A stretch of DNA of 64,000 bases from Sphingobacterium micropteri (GCF_014692515.1 NZ_JACOIK010000012.1:102619-166618), one strand, 5' to 3'; counted from the stretch's first letter, positions 42,038 to 51,290 are shown. A program made the numbers and translations. The notes: generated from the sequence alone by a model not told the origin.

Positions 42038-42736
42038 ATGAGAAAACAGATACAACATTACGCATTCCCTTTCTTTCTATTGCTTAGCGGGCTGGGTATA
42101 AGCTTTTCGACCAGTGGACAGGAAATTAAAGGCATTGTGTACGAACTGGAAAGCAGTCAGCGGTTACGCGATGTGACCGTTAAAAACCTTCGGACACATG
42201 AAACCACACAGACGGATATAGAGGGTAATTTTATGGTGGATGGACAAATCAATGATCTACTGACCTTTACGCAGCCTGGATACGAGGTAGATACTGCTTT
42301 CGTTTATCAAGAAGGCATACAACGGATCTATCTCATTCGCGACAGCAAAACCATTATGATCGATGAGGTTGTTATCAGTCGTCTTACTGACAGTCGTTTG
42401 GCACACGAAATAGAAAAAGCTAAAAATGAAGGACAGGTTACCGAAGCGTCGCAAAACCGTGGTGGGTTGCGGATTTCGCTTTCCCGTTTATTCGGAAGGC
42501 AAAGTAAAATGGCGCGTAAAAATCTCGATCTTCTACTGGAAGAACAGCATAATCGAAAAGTGGATCGGTTATTTAGTGCACAGGCTATTCGTGCCCTTGT
42601 ACCACTTACAGATACCGAAATGGCACTCTTTAGAGAACAATTTCGCCCTTCACTTGAATTTATCGAAACAGCCTCGCCAGAAGATGTACGGGCTTATGTC
42701 CTCGATTCTTACAGTAAATTTAAATCTTCAAAATAA
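42038..42736 (+). CDS. Exported protein with a carboxypeptidase-regulatory-like domain
   Basis: 232 residues from MRKQIQHYAF. The signal peptide (to about TSGQ) is followed by a beta-sandwich EIKGIVYELESSQRLRDVTV, then GNFMVDGQINDLLTFTQPGY, the CarboxypepD_reg-like domain of many Bacteroidota OMPs. No barrel follows; residues about 115-232 are helical and charged. It may anchor or signal at the outer membrane; function unknown. It is 29 bases after the M1 gene and 28 before the permease gene. Confidence 0.75.
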   Translation: MRKQIQHYAFPFFLLLSGLGISFSTSGQEIKGIVYELESSQRLRDVTVKNLRTHETTQTDIEGNFMVDGQINDLLTFTQPGYEVDTAFVYQEGIQRIYLIRDSKTIMIDEVVISRLTDSRLAHEIEKAKNEGQVTEASQNRGGLRISLSRLFGRQSKMARKNLDLLLEEQHNRKVDRLFSAQAIRALVPLTDTEMALFREQFRPSLEFIETASPEDVRAYVLDSYSKFKSSK

Positions 42737-42764
42737 GACAGCGCAGTCTCTATAAAATAATATT

Positions 42765-44231
42765 ATGCTATATAAAAAGTCTATACCACAAATTATCCAA
42801 GAAGCGAAGGAGAGCGGAGAGCACACCTTAAAACGAACACTTTCAAGTACTGGCTTGGTTTCTTTAGGTGTAGGCGCTATTATTGGAGCTGGGCTTTTCT
42901 CATTAACGGGAATTGCTGCTGCTGAAAATGCGGGGCCTGCCGTTATCCTTTCTTTCATTATCGCTGCCATAGCGTGTTCTTTTGCCGGACTATGTTATGC
43001 TGAATTTGCCTCTATGATTCCAGTCGCTGGCAGTGCTTATACTTATTCCTATGCGACGATGGGTGAATTTATGGCATGGATCATCGGTTGGGATTTAGTT
43101 CTAGAATATGCGCTGGCCAGTGCCACGGTAGCCGTCAGCTGGTCACATTATTTCAACGAGCTCTTACTCACCTTCGGATTTATTATTCCACCAGAATATT
43201 TAAAAGGCCCCTGGGAAGGCGGCTATATTAATATTCCGGCGATTATCATCGTTTGTCTCTTATCGTTGCTATTGATGCGAGGTACGAAAGAATCATCAAC
43301 AGTCAATAATTTGTTGGTTATATTGAAAGTGGCAGTTGTCCTCATCTTTATTGTATTGGGTTGGAGCTTCATCGATTCATCCAACCACGTTCCTTTTATT
43401 CCGGAAAATGAAGGCGAAAAAATGGTGAAAAGTGGGGAAATGGGACTTTGGTCCTTTCTTAACAGTGATTATTTCGGACAGTTTGGTATCAGCGGGATTT
43501 TTCGAGCTGCCGGTATATTATTTTTTGCATTTATAGGGTTCGATGCGGTGAGCACAGCCGCACAAGAAGCTAAAAATCCGAAAAAAGGCATGCCTATAGG
43601 TATTATTGGGTCGCTTGTTATCTGTACAATTTTATATGTGCTTTTTTCCTATGTAATGACAGGCTTGGAAAACTATAAATCCTTCGAGGGGGACGCAAAG
43701 CCTGTCGCAACAGCATTTGCCAATACAGGATACACCTTCTTAAATACGGCACTCATCGTCACCATTCTTGCTGGTTATACGTCGGTTATTCTTGTGATGT
43801 TACTGGGACAAAGCCGTGTATTTTATTCCATGAGTAAAGATGGATTATTGCCCAAGATGTTCTCCGATCTTTCCAAAAACCAGACCCCGTGGAAAACAAA
43901 CGCTTTTTTCATGTTATTTGTATCCTTATTTGCAGGTTTTGTACCTATATCGGATTTAGGTCATATGGTCAGTATTGGAACACTCTTCGCCTTCATGCTG
44001 GTTTGTATCGGTGTTTTAGTTCTCCGTAAAACAGATCCGGAACTGGAACGTCCCTTTAAAACACCATTCTCACCTTTAATACCTGTATTAGGCATTATCG
44101 TATGCTTAATCCTCATGATATCTTTACCAATCGAAAGCTGGGAGCGTTTAGCAATATGGCTGGTTCTCGGATTTGCCATCTATTGGTTCTATAGCCGAAA
44201 ACACAGCAAAGTACGGAAATCACATCGATGA
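42765..44231 (+). CDS. APC-family amino acid permease
   Basis: A 488-residue inner-membrane transporter with about 12 helices. The first helix has the consensus G-A-I-I-G-A-G-L-F-S-L-T-G, and FAFIGFDAVSTAAQEAKNPKK marks helices 6-7. It resembles cationic amino acid transporters (YfnA/CAT type) in having a long N-terminal cytosolic stretch; the amino acid is unknown. It ends before a perfect 36-base palindrome shared with thx. Confidence 0.9.
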   Translation: MLYKKSIPQIIQEAKESGEHTLKRTLSSTGLVSLGVGAIIGAGLFSLTGIAAAENAGPAVILSFIIAAIACSFAGLCYAEFASMIPVAGSAYTYSYATMGEFMAWIIGWDLVLEYALASATVAVSWSHYFNELLLTFGFIIPPEYLKGPWEGGYINIPAIIIVCLLSLLLMRGTKESSTVNNLLVILKVAVVLIFIVLGWSFIDSSNHVPFIPENEGEKMVKSGEMGLWSFLNSDYFGQFGISGIFRAAGILFFAFIGFDAVSTAAQEAKNPKKGMPIGIIGSLVICTILYVLFSYVMTGLENYKSFEGDAKPVATAFANTGYTFLNTALIVTILAGYTSVILVMLLGQSRVFYSMSKDGLLPKMFSDLSKNQTPWKTNAFFMLFVSLFAGFVPISDLGHMVSIGTLFAFMLVCIGVLVLRKTDPELERPFKTPFSPLIPVLGIIVCLILMISLPIESWERLAIWLVLGFAIYWFYSRKHSKVRKSHR

Positions 44232-44252
44232 CCTCTTTCCTTTATCATTATA

Positions 44253-44288
44253 AAAAAAGAAGCTGTCTAATTAGACAGCTTCTTTTTT
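44253..44288. terminator. Perfect 36-base bidirectional terminator
   Basis: The two 18-base halves (AAAAAAGAAGCTGTCTAA and its complement) match exactly and have A/T ends for both strands. It serves the permease gene and, on the other strand, the thx gene, whose last five codons and stop lie inside it. Confidence 0.9.
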
Positions 44289-44387
44289 ATTCTCCACTTT
44301 TGGCTTGGGATGTTTTCTAGGTCTTTTCTTTCCATACGATCCCATGATAATTTTTCCTCTACGTGTTTTTTTATCTCCTTTACCCAT
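44271..44387 (-). CDS. 30S ribosomal protein THX
   Basis: 38 residues, MGKGDKKTRRGKIIMGSYGK, then KRPRKHPKPKVENKKEAV, matching the very basic small THX protein of the small subunit in Bacteroidota. It is shorter than most gene finders accept. The coding end (KKEAV and stop) is embedded in the terminator hairpin, so the terminator doubles as coding sequence. It is probably monocistronic, downstream of the guaB end on the opposite side. Confidence 0.85.
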   Translation of the reverse strand: MGKGDKKTRRGKIIMGSYGKKRPRKHPKPKVENKKEAV

Positions 44388-44485
44388 AGCTTTTTGTATT
44401 TAAATATTACAATTATTGATCGATTGAAAGCAATTTAACAATTACTGCATGTAAATCCAAGTACTATAAGGAATTTATCTGATCT

Positions 44486-45958
44486 TTAACCCCTACTGTA
44501 ATTAGGTGCTTCTTTTGTAATCGATATATTGTGCGGATGTGATTCTCTTAATCCCGCACCCGTAATTCGTACAAATTGTGCTTCTTTCAATTTTTCGATA
44601 CTACCCGCCCCACAATATCCCATAGATGCTCTTAACCCACCGATATACTGATATACCACTTCTGCTAATGTTCCTTTATAAGGTACACGTCCCACAATTC
44701 CCTCTGGCACTAATTTTTTAATATCCTCTTCCACATCTTGGAAGTAACGGTCTTTAGAACCTTTTTCCATGGCTTCTACCGAACCCATACCCCGGTAAGA
44801 CTTAAACTTACGACCTTCGTAGATGATCGTTTCACCAGGAGCTTCTTCTACCCCTGCAAATAGTGAACCCGCCATAATGGTATCGGCACCTGCTGCAATA
44901 GCTTTCGCAATATCGCCTGTTTGTTTAATACCACCATCGGCAATCAATGGAACGCCAGAACCTTTTAGTGCTTTAGCTACCTCATAAACCGCGTATAATT
45001 GTGGTACTCCTACACCTGCAATAATCCGTGTAGTACAGATAGACCCTGGGCCAATCCCAACTTTTACAGCATCTGCACCAGCTTCTGCCAATGCTTTTGC
45101 CGCTGCACCAGTCGCAATATTGCCTACAATAACCTGTAGTTCCGGAAAAGCCGATTTAACTTCTTTCAGTTTTTCAATAACGCCCTTCGAATGTCCATGT
45201 GCTGTATCAATGGTTACCACATCCACCCCTGCTTTTACTAAGGCAGTAACACGTTCAAGGGTATCTACTGTCACGCCGACTGCTGCCCCTACTAATAGAC
45301 GACCATGACCATCTTTGGCAGCGTTCGGATAGTGTCTATATTTCTGAATATCTTTAAACGTAATAAGACCTTTCAAGTTTCCTTCCACGTCCACGACGGG
45401 TAACTTTTCTATCTTATGGTTTTGTAAAATCTCCTCTGCGCGAATCAGATCCGTTCCCTCCGGTGCCACGACTAAGTTGGTCTTTGTCATAAGCTCATTA
45501 ATGGGCTTTGACATATCTTTCTGAAAGCGAAGATCACGATTGGTAACAATACCAACAAGCTTTCTATCTCCGTTAACGATCGGGATGCCTCCTATCTTAT
45601 GCTCTTTCATAATTTTAAAAGCATCGCCGACAGTTGATCCTTCCAACAGCGTTACTGGGTCTTGGATCATTCCGCTTTCTGAGCGCTTTACTTTGCGCAC
45701 TTCCGCCGCCTGTTCGTCGATAGACATGTTTTTATGCAACATCCCTATCCCCCCCGCTTGTGCGATGGCTATAGCTAAATCAGCTTCTGTTACCGTATCC
45801 ATAGCGGCAGATACTAACGGAATATTTAAACGGATTTTTTTTGTAAGCTGTGTGCTCGTATCGACGTCACGAGGTAAAATTTCTGAATACGCAGGAATCA
45901 ATAAAACATCGTCGTACGTAAGACCTTCTGCTACGAATTTTTGTGGATCTAATTGCAT
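44486..45958 (-). CDS. guaB: Inosine-5'-monophosphate dehydrogenase
   Basis: 490 residues, NAD-dependent first step of GTP synthesis from IMP. N-terminal LTYDDVLLIPAYSEILP, a Bateman (two CBS) module at about 95-205 (VGDAFKIMKEHKIGGIP), then the catalytic barrel with GIGPGSICTTRIIAGVG (Cys nucleophile about 306), the flap YRGMGSVEAM and the Arg-Tyr region. The length is typical of bacterial GuaB. Confidence 0.97.
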   Translation of the reverse strand: MQLDPQKFVAEGLTYDDVLLIPAYSEILPRDVDTSTQLTKKIRLNIPLVSAAMDTVTEADLAIAIAQAGGIGMLHKNMSIDEQAAEVRKVKRSESGMIQDPVTLLEGSTVGDAFKIMKEHKIGGIPIVNGDRKLVGIVTNRDLRFQKDMSKPINELMTKTNLVVAPEGTDLIRAEEILQNHKIEKLPVVDVEGNLKGLITFKDIQKYRHYPNAAKDGHGRLLVGAAVGVTVDTLERVTALVKAGVDVVTIDTAHGHSKGVIEKLKEVKSAFPELQVIVGNIATGAAAKALAEAGADAVKVGIGPGSICTTRIIAGVGVPQLYAVYEVAKALKGSGVPLIADGGIKQTGDIAKAIAAGADTIMAGSLFAGVEEAPGETIIYEGRKFKSYRGMGSVEAMEKGSKDRYFQDVEEDIKKLVPEGIVGRVPYKGTLAEVVYQYIGGLRASMGYCGAGSIEKLKEAQFVRITGAGLRESHPHNISITKEAPNYSRG

Positions 45959-46151
45959 ATGGCAAATATCTTTGGAGTTTCTATTTGCCAGGCAAAATTA
46001 CGGTTTTTTTTGAGATTATCAAAAATTATCATTTTTTTATATCGACAGTAGAGCGCTTTTACAATAGGCTTACACTTGCTTTATTAATATGCACCCCTAT
46101 ATCATTTTGACAGTTTGGCAAACTATTTGCATTGAATAGTTTAAAAAAACC

Positions 46152-46174
46152 AACTTATCGATAATCGATAAGTT
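46152..46174. promoter_or_regulatory. Perfect 23-base dyad AACTTATCGAT-A-ATCGATAAGTT
   Basis: Arms of 11 bases around one base, 28 bases before the small OMP start. It has no U tract, so it looks more like an operator than a terminator. No candidate regulator is adjacent. Confidence 0.5.
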
Positions 46175-46201
46175 TTTGAAATTATATTAGAGAAGAATAT
46201 C

Positions 46202-46696
46202 ATGAAAAAAGTATTTTTATCGTTATTAGCAGCTTCTTTCGTCACGATCGGCGTACAAGAGGCGAATGCACAAGCCCGTTATCGAACAGCCCTAGGGTTG
46301 GGGATTGACGTGGGAGACGGCCCCACACTGGTAGGTCCGCAAATAAAGCATTTTTTTGACGGGGCCAATGCCGGAAACGCTCAAGTATTATTCGGGGACG
46401 ATGTTACGGTATTAGGGGTTGATTATTCCTACAATCAGGCTATAGCTGGAACCAACGGTTTGAATTGGTATGTAGGTGTGGGTCCACAACTCGCTTTTGT
46501 TGATGGTGGACGCTGGTGGGGTGACGGAGATGATGATACCTATTTTGCCCTACGTCCTGCTGCTGGTTTGGAATTTAAAATTCCGTCCGCACCACTAGCA
46601 TTCCATTTCGATTGGAAACCTTGGTGGAACCTATCCAACAATAGCAATTTTGAACCCGCACGTTTTACATTAGGATTTAAATTCACGCTCAAGTAA
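46202..46696 (+). CDS. Small outer-membrane beta-barrel protein
   Basis: 164 residues with a signal peptide ending about EANAQ and alternating strands (YRTALGLGIDVGDGP, VLGVDYSYNQAI, LNWYVGVGPQLAF, LRPAAGLEFKI, FTLGFKFTLK) ending in a lysine-terminated strand. This is an 8-strand OmpA/OprF-like barrel without a periplasmic domain. Function unknown. A 23-base dyad precedes it and a terminator follows. Confidence 0.82.
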   Translation: MKKVFLSLLAASFVTIGVQEANAQARYRTALGLGIDVGDGPTLVGPQIKHFFDGANAGNAQVLFGDDVTVLGVDYSYNQAIAGTNGLNWYVGVGPQLAFVDGGRWWGDGDDDTYFALRPAAGLEFKIPSAPLAFHFDWKPWWNLSNNSNFEPARFTLGFKFTLK

Positions 46697-46720
46697 ATTC
46701 CGGTCCACCATAAAAATGGA

Positions 46721-46760
46721 AATATCGGTATACCAACTTGGTGCACCGATATTTTTTTTT
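46721..46760 (+). terminator. Intrinsic terminator after the small OMP gene
   Basis: AATATCGGT / ACCGATATT stem with a run of nine T; it separates the OMP gene from metN. Confidence 0.85.
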
Positions 46761-46778
46761 AAAAGCGGAACAAACACT

Positions 46779-46786
46779 ATCTTTGC
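46779..46786 (+). promoter_or_regulatory. -7 box TATCTTTG of the metNIQ operon
   Basis: An exact TAnnTTTG match ending 10 bases before the metN ATG, so the mRNA would be almost leaderless. No S-box lies upstream. Confidence 0.5.
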
Positions 46787-46796
46787 ACTAGATTAT

Positions 46797-47543
46797 ATGA
46801 TTAAGCTAGAGCAAGTCAGCAAAATATTCTATAAGAAAAAAAAGGAGATTCAGGCCCTCCTAAATATTAGTCTCCATATCAATAAGGGGGATATTTTTGG
46901 TATTATTGGTTATTCCGGTTCAGGTAAGAGTACACTTGTGCGTACTATTAACCTGTTGGAACGTCCCACTTCGGGAAACCTATACTTGTCGGGTCAGAAT
47001 ATTGTGTCGCTTTCGGAGCAAGAATTAATTCCTCTTCGACGGAAAATAGGGATGATTTTCCAACATTTCAACTTACTTTCTTCCCGCACGGTTTTTGACA
47101 ACATTGCTTTTCCGCTAGAATTAACAGGAATGCCTAAAGCAGAAATAAAGAAAAAAGTAAGTAGCCTGCTCCATATGGTAGATTTATCGGAAAAACGAGA
47201 TGAATATCCTGCTGCATTATCTGGCGGACAAAAACAGCGTGTAGCGATTGCCCGAGCATTGGCCTCTGATCCCGAGATTCTACTTTGTGACGAAGCGACC
47301 AGTGCATTAGACCCACAAACAACACGGGCCATCCTTTCACTTTTGAGACGTATCAACCGCGAACTGGGTATCACCATTGTTCTGATTACGCATCAAATGG
47401 AAGTTGTACGTGCGGTATGTACCCGCGTAGCTGTTATCTCTCAGGGTCAACTGATTGAAGAAAATGAGGTGAATGAATTATTTAAATATCCGAAATCATC
47501 TATTACACAGGAATTACTGAATCCAGCATGGACAATTGATTAA
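46797..47543 (+). CDS. metN: Methionine ABC transporter ATP-binding protein, lacking NIL domain
   Basis: 248 residues from MIKLEQVSKIF; a longer in-frame ATG at 46716 lies before the terminator and -7 box and is rejected. Walker A GYSGSGKST, signature ALSGGQKQRVAIARAL, Walker B ILLCDEATSALDP and H-loop ITHQM are present. The E. coli MetN (about 343 residues) carries a C-terminal ACT-like NIL domain that binds methionine; here the protein ends soon after the ATPase core. Followed by metI (11 bases) and metQ. Confidence 0.93.
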   Translation: MIKLEQVSKIFYKKKKEIQALLNISLHINKGDIFGIIGYSGSGKSTLVRTINLLERPTSGNLYLSGQNIVSLSEQELIPLRRKIGMIFQHFNLLSSRTVFDNIAFPLELTGMPKAEIKKKVSSLLHMVDLSEKRDEYPAALSGGQKQRVAIARALASDPEILLCDEATSALDPQTTRAILSLLRRINRELGITIVLITHQMEVVRAVCTRVAVISQGQLIEENEVNELFKYPKSSITQELLNPAWTID

Positions 47544-47554
47544 CAGGAACAATT

Positions 47555-48211
47555 ATGTCAGAAGCAACATTTTGGTTATTAGCGAAAGGCACTTGGGAAA
47601 CGATCGTCATGACATTTTCTGCCGGATTCTTCAGTTTTCTACTTGGGCTTCCACTAGGCATATTATTATTTTTAACACGGGAGCGACAATTACTCGCCAA
47701 CAAGCCGTTAAATAGTACGATTGCATTTTTCGTCAATATTTTCCGTTCGATTCCTTTCATCATTCTCATCGTGTGGATGATTCCCTTCACACGCGCTTTA
47801 GTAGGTACATCGATTGGTATGAATGCCGCTATAGTACCGCTAAGCATTGGTGCTGCACCATTTGTTGCACGACTGATAGAGAACTGTCTACTGGAAATCC
47901 CTTATGGCATCATCGAAGCAGCGCGCTCCATGGGCGCCACAACAATGCAAATTGTACACAAAGTGCTTATTCCTGAAGCTCTTCCTGCCATAATCAACAG
48001 TACTTCCCTTACCCTTATCACGTTAGTGGGATATTCTGCTATGGGTGGTGCCGTAGGTGCTGGAGGATTAGGACACATTGGTTATCAATATGGTTATGTA
48101 GGTTATGATGCATTAATTATGAATGTGGTGTTGGTATTGTTGATCGGCATTGTATTTGGTATACAATTTATCGGCGATCGACTATCGAAATACGTGGATC
48201 ATAGGAAGTGA
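47555..48211 (+). CDS. metI: Methionine ABC transporter permease
   Basis: 218 residues with five to six membrane segments. The EAA-type loop IEAARSMGATTMQIVHKVLIPEAL (about 127-150) couples to MetN. LIGLVGYSAMGGAVGAGGLG-like glycines (VGYSAMGGAVGAGGLGHIG) are characteristic of MetI. Middle gene of the metNIQ operon, transporting methionine across the inner membrane. Confidence 0.94.
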   Translation: MSEATFWLLAKGTWETIVMTFSAGFFSFLLGLPLGILLFLTRERQLLANKPLNSTIAFFVNIFRSIPFIILIVWMIPFTRALVGTSIGMNAAIVPLSIGAAPFVARLIENCLLEIPYGIIEAARSMGATTMQIVHKVLIPEALPAIINSTSLTLITLVGYSAMGGAVGAGGLGHIGYQYGYVGYDALIMNVVLVLLIGIVFGIQFIGDRLSKYVDHRK

Positions 48212-48246
48212 AGCGTTATGAATGATGAGTTATAAGTGATATAAAT

Positions 48247-49056
48247 ATGCACAAGATGATTAAATCTTTATTTAGTTCGGCTATTATTATAGCGACCCTT
48301 TTATCCTGTGGCGGGGCGAACCGTTCTGCTGATATCCTTCGTGTCGGTGTACAAGCGGGCCCTGAATACAGTTTGGCAGAAGAAGCCAAAAAAGTTGCAA
48401 AAGAAAAATACAACTTAGAAGTCGAACTGGTTTCTTTTAACGATTACGTTATGCCGAATGAAGCGCTACATCAGGGTGACATTGATGTGAACGTCTTCCA
48501 AACCACTCCCTATTTAGATGATCAAATGGCAAGTCGTGGCTATAAATTAGCCATTGTTGGAAATACGTTTGTTTACCCGATGGCAGGTTATTCCAAGAAA
48601 ATAAAAAATATAAGTGAACTCAAACCGGGGGCTACGCTAGTTATCCCAAATGATCCCACTAACTTAGGGAGAGCACTTTTGCTCATGCAGGAAGTGGGGT
48701 TGATTCAGCTTAAAGATAACGTCGGATTACTACCTCGTTTACAAGATATTACCGGAAACAATTTAAATCTAAAGATCTTGGAACTGGAAGCTCCGCAACT
48801 GCCGCGTACATTGGATGACGATAAAGTCGCCGTAGCAGTGATCAATAACAACTTTGCTGCGAGCCACGGACTCATTGCAAAAAATGATGGAATTTTTATC
48901 GAAAACGAGAAGTCGCCTTATGTAAATATCATCGTGAGTCGGGAAGATAATAAGGAGGACGAAAAAGTATTAAGTTTTGCAAAAGCATATCAATCAGAAG
49001 AAGTAGAGGCTGTCGCAGAAAAGGTATTTAAAGGTGGGGCTATAAAAGGCTGGTAA
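48247..49056 (+). CDS. metQ: Methionine-binding lipoprotein MetQ (NlpA family)
   Basis: 269 residues, lipobox TLLSC near residue 20. The NLPA fold is clear: ILRVGVQAGPEYSLAEEAKK, FNDYVMPNEALHQGDIDVN, VFQTTPYLDDQ, YSKKIKNISELKPGATLVIP and VAVINNNFAASHGL. It captures methionine and delivers it to MetNI. The last gene of the operon, ended by a hairpin. Confidence 0.94.
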   Translation: MHKMIKSLFSSAIIIATLLSCGGANRSADILRVGVQAGPEYSLAEEAKKVAKEKYNLEVELVSFNDYVMPNEALHQGDIDVNVFQTTPYLDDQMASRGYKLAIVGNTFVYPMAGYSKKIKNISELKPGATLVIPNDPTNLGRALLLMQEVGLIQLKDNVGLLPRLQDITGNNLNLKILELEAPQLPRTLDDDKVAVAVINNNFAASHGLIAKNDGIFIENEKSPYVNIIVSREDNKEDEKVLSFAKAYQSEEVEAVAEKVFKGGAIKGW

Positions 49057-49100
49057 TTTGATGATGGAGGGTACGTTATGCGCCCCCTCCATCATCAAAT
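49056..49100. terminator. 16-bp stem hairpin between metQ and methyltransferase
   Basis: ATTTGATGATGGAGGG and CCCTCCATCATCAAAT pair perfectly around a 13-nt loop. The arms abut the two convergent stop codons. Confidence 0.75.
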
Positions 49101-49628
49101 TTAGCGGTTTGGAACCGTCCATAAAAATATCGTACTTCCATCTACCGTGATAGTTTTTTCAGCTTCCCAGTCGCCCATATCAAAAGCATGCGATACCACG
49201 CGTGTTCCCGGCTTCAATTCTTTTAAAATTTTGGATCGCAATTTTAAATTGACTTCCGGAAGTAAATAAAGCGTCAATACATCTGCCTTGCTAAAGTCAA
49301 AATCAAACAGATTTCCCTGTACAAAAGTTACTTTATCCGTTACACCTGCTTCTTTTGCATTTTCATTTGCTTCTCGGATACGTTGTGGATCAATGTCTAC
49401 ACCTGTAGAGGTGGCACCACGTTTAGCAGCAGAAATCGCAATACGTCCATCACCACAACCTAAGTCATAATGAACATCTCCTGCTTTCACACCTGCCAAA
49501 TCCAACATGGCATCTACGACTGGTTGTTTTGTAGGTACATAAGGCACGTCTAGATTAGGTGTTTGTGCAAATACCTGAAAGCCTACGAATAAGCAAAGAA
49601 CCAGTAAATAATTTTTCAATGCATTCAT
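49101..49628 (-). CDS. Class I SAM methyltransferase with signal peptide
   Basis: 175 residues. The first 22 (MNALKNYLLVLCLFVGFQVF, AQ) look like a cleavable export signal. The Rossmann core follows: motif I VHYDLGCGDGRIAISAA (about 53-69), acidic VDIDPQRI, and DVLTLYLLPEV. An exported SAM enzyme is puzzling because SAM is not known in the periplasm. Either the signal is a membrane anchor with a cytosolic domain or the protein acts elsewhere. Substrate unknown. Confidence 0.8.
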   Translation of the reverse strand: MNALKNYLLVLCLFVGFQVFAQTPNLDVPYVPTKQPVVDAMLDLAGVKAGDVHYDLGCGDGRIAISAAKRGATSTGVDIDPQRIREANENAKEAGVTDKVTFVQGNLFDFDFSKADVLTLYLLPEVNLKLRSKILKELKPGTRVVSHAFDMGDWEAEKTITVDGSTIFLWTVPNR

Positions 49629-49708
49629 TTTATTTAATTTAAAGGGTCAAAAAAATATATTCATTTAATTATTATCAAAGTCCAACATACTATAATAGTA
49701 CGTCGAAA

Positions 49709-51106
49709 TCATGCTTTTTGTTTCGGTATGAAAAAGAAAAACACCATTCCCAACAACAGTACGCCTACTCCAAGCCACGCTCCTCTTCCGGCAAACATTA
49801 AACTGGAATATAATAGATACGTAGAGGTGAGGCAAAAAATAATCGGAAGAACGGGATACAACGGCACCTTAAAGGGCCGAGGAGCATGAGGCTCCTTATG
49901 ACGTAAAACAAAAAGCGATAGCCCGGTACATAAAATAAAAAACCAGAAAATCGGTGCCGTAAAATCCACCATAGATTCAAATCCACTACGGGCGAACGAC
50001 CCCAGAATAATAAGCATGACCGCTATTCCGCCTTGCGTCAAAAGTGCATTTACAGGTGTAGAGGTTTGAGTTTTCCAAGTGCGCATGAAAGAAAAAACAG
50101 AAAAATCCCGCCCTAACGCATGATTGGTGCGTGCCCCCGTAAAGATGGTTGCATTGGTAGACGTCAGTGCTGCCAGAACAACCAATAAGCCTATAAAAAA
50201 CACACCGGCATCTCCCATAACAACACGCATGGTTTCCACACCAACTGCTTCCGAAGAAGCTAAACCAGCAACCCCCAAAACGTTAAGGTACGCTAGATTT
50301 ATCAGTAAATATATAGCAGTTATGATTAGGATACTGGTAATCATCACCGTAACCATTTTTTTACTTCCTCCCCGCATCTCCGAAGATATATAACCTGCTT
50401 CGTTCCACCCGCCAAATGTCAGCAGCACCATGACCATCGCTCCTCCTATTGCCGATGTTATACCAGGACTTACAGGTGCGGCGGCCGCAGTCACATTATT
50501 TTCGGGTGCAAAGAAAAGTCCTGCAACAATCAATGCAAGCAATCCAACGAACTGCAAACCGACTAAGAATTTCTGCGCTCCCGTACCAACATGTACTCCG
50601 ATAATATTAACAAGTGTTAGCCCAACAACCACTATTGCGGCATAAATAGAAGAAGAAAATGTACCTAAGCTATACAATTCACTCATATAGTCGCCTACGA
50701 TAAAAGCCAACAATGCGATGGAACCTGTTTGGATAATACTCATCCTTGCCCAAGCAAATAGAAATGCAAAACGCCGACCGAAAGCACGATGCAAAAAATG
50801 ATAATCACCACCGGTATTGGGGAAAGCCGTGCTCAACTCGGCATAACACATCGCACCGATTAATGATATTACACCTCCTAAGACCCATACGCCAAAAAAT
50901 AATTCCGAGCTCCCTGTGTTTGCTGCAACAATAGATGGAGTTCGGAAAATACCTGCTCCGACAACAATGCCGACGATAACGACAATAGCATCAATTACAC
51001 TTAAAACTTGTTTGGGGTGGGTTGATTTATGGGGATTAGCGGCACCATTACTGTTCGCCTCCGTTATGTTTTCAATAGTGGTTTTCAGGTTCTGCGTGTC
51101 TTTCAT
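49709..51106 (-). CDS. APC-family amino acid permease
   Basis: 465 residues with about 12 helices. IVGIVVGAGIFRTPSIVAANTGSS is the helix-1 signature and LLTFGGWNEAGYISSEM the helix-6 unwound region. The gene resembles the LAT/serine-threonine branch of APC transporters and ends without the long tail of the 42765 paralogue. It runs divergently from the FabH-like gene. The substrate is unknown. Confidence 0.9.
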   Translation of the reverse strand: MKDTQNLKTTIENITEANSNGAANPHKSTHPKQVLSVIDAIVVIVGIVVGAGIFRTPSIVAANTGSSELFFGVWVLGGVISLIGAMCYAELSTAFPNTGGDYHFLHRAFGRRFAFLFAWARMSIIQTGSIALLAFIVGDYMSELYSLGTFSSSIYAAIVVVGLTLVNIIGVHVGTGAQKFLVGLQFVGLLALIVAGLFFAPENNVTAAAAPVSPGITSAIGGAMVMVLLTFGGWNEAGYISSEMRGGSKKMVTVMITSILIITAIYLLINLAYLNVLGVAGLASSEAVGVETMRVVMGDAGVFFIGLLVVLAALTSTNATIFTGARTNHALGRDFSVFSFMRTWKTQTSTPVNALLTQGGIAVMLIILGSFARSGFESMVDFTAPIFWFFILCTGLSLFVLRHKEPHAPRPFKVPLYPVLPIIFCLTSTYLLYSSLMFAGRGAWLGVGVLLLGMVFFFFIPKQKA

Positions 51107-51253
51107 GCGCGCTTTCCATTTTGTAGGGTTATGTATTATTCCTTACATAATAGTACAAACAACTATGCAAATTGTTTCTATTTTTTTACGCTTAACTTAC
51201 GAAAATGCGCTATCTCCCAGCGCGCTTGACTCCAAACTAATCATAAAATTCCG

Positions 51254-51261
51254 TACCTTTG
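51254..51261 (+). promoter_or_regulatory. -7 box TACCTTTG of the FabH-like gene
   Basis: An exact TAnnTTTG match 29 bases before the start. TTGAC at 51226 is 25 bases away, longer than ideal for a -33. Confidence 0.45.
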
Positions 51262-51290
51262 CCCTGTTTTTATTTTGAGAAACCAAATTT

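Noticed and set aside
46774..46786. ACACTATCTTTG at metN as another glycolytic operator
   Set aside because: Only one half of the dyad is present; the match comes from the common -7 box.
46716..46796. Upstream in-frame start of metN
   Set aside because: It lies in the terminator hairpin of the preceding gene and upstream of the -7 box; MIKLEQVSKIF is the conserved ABC start.
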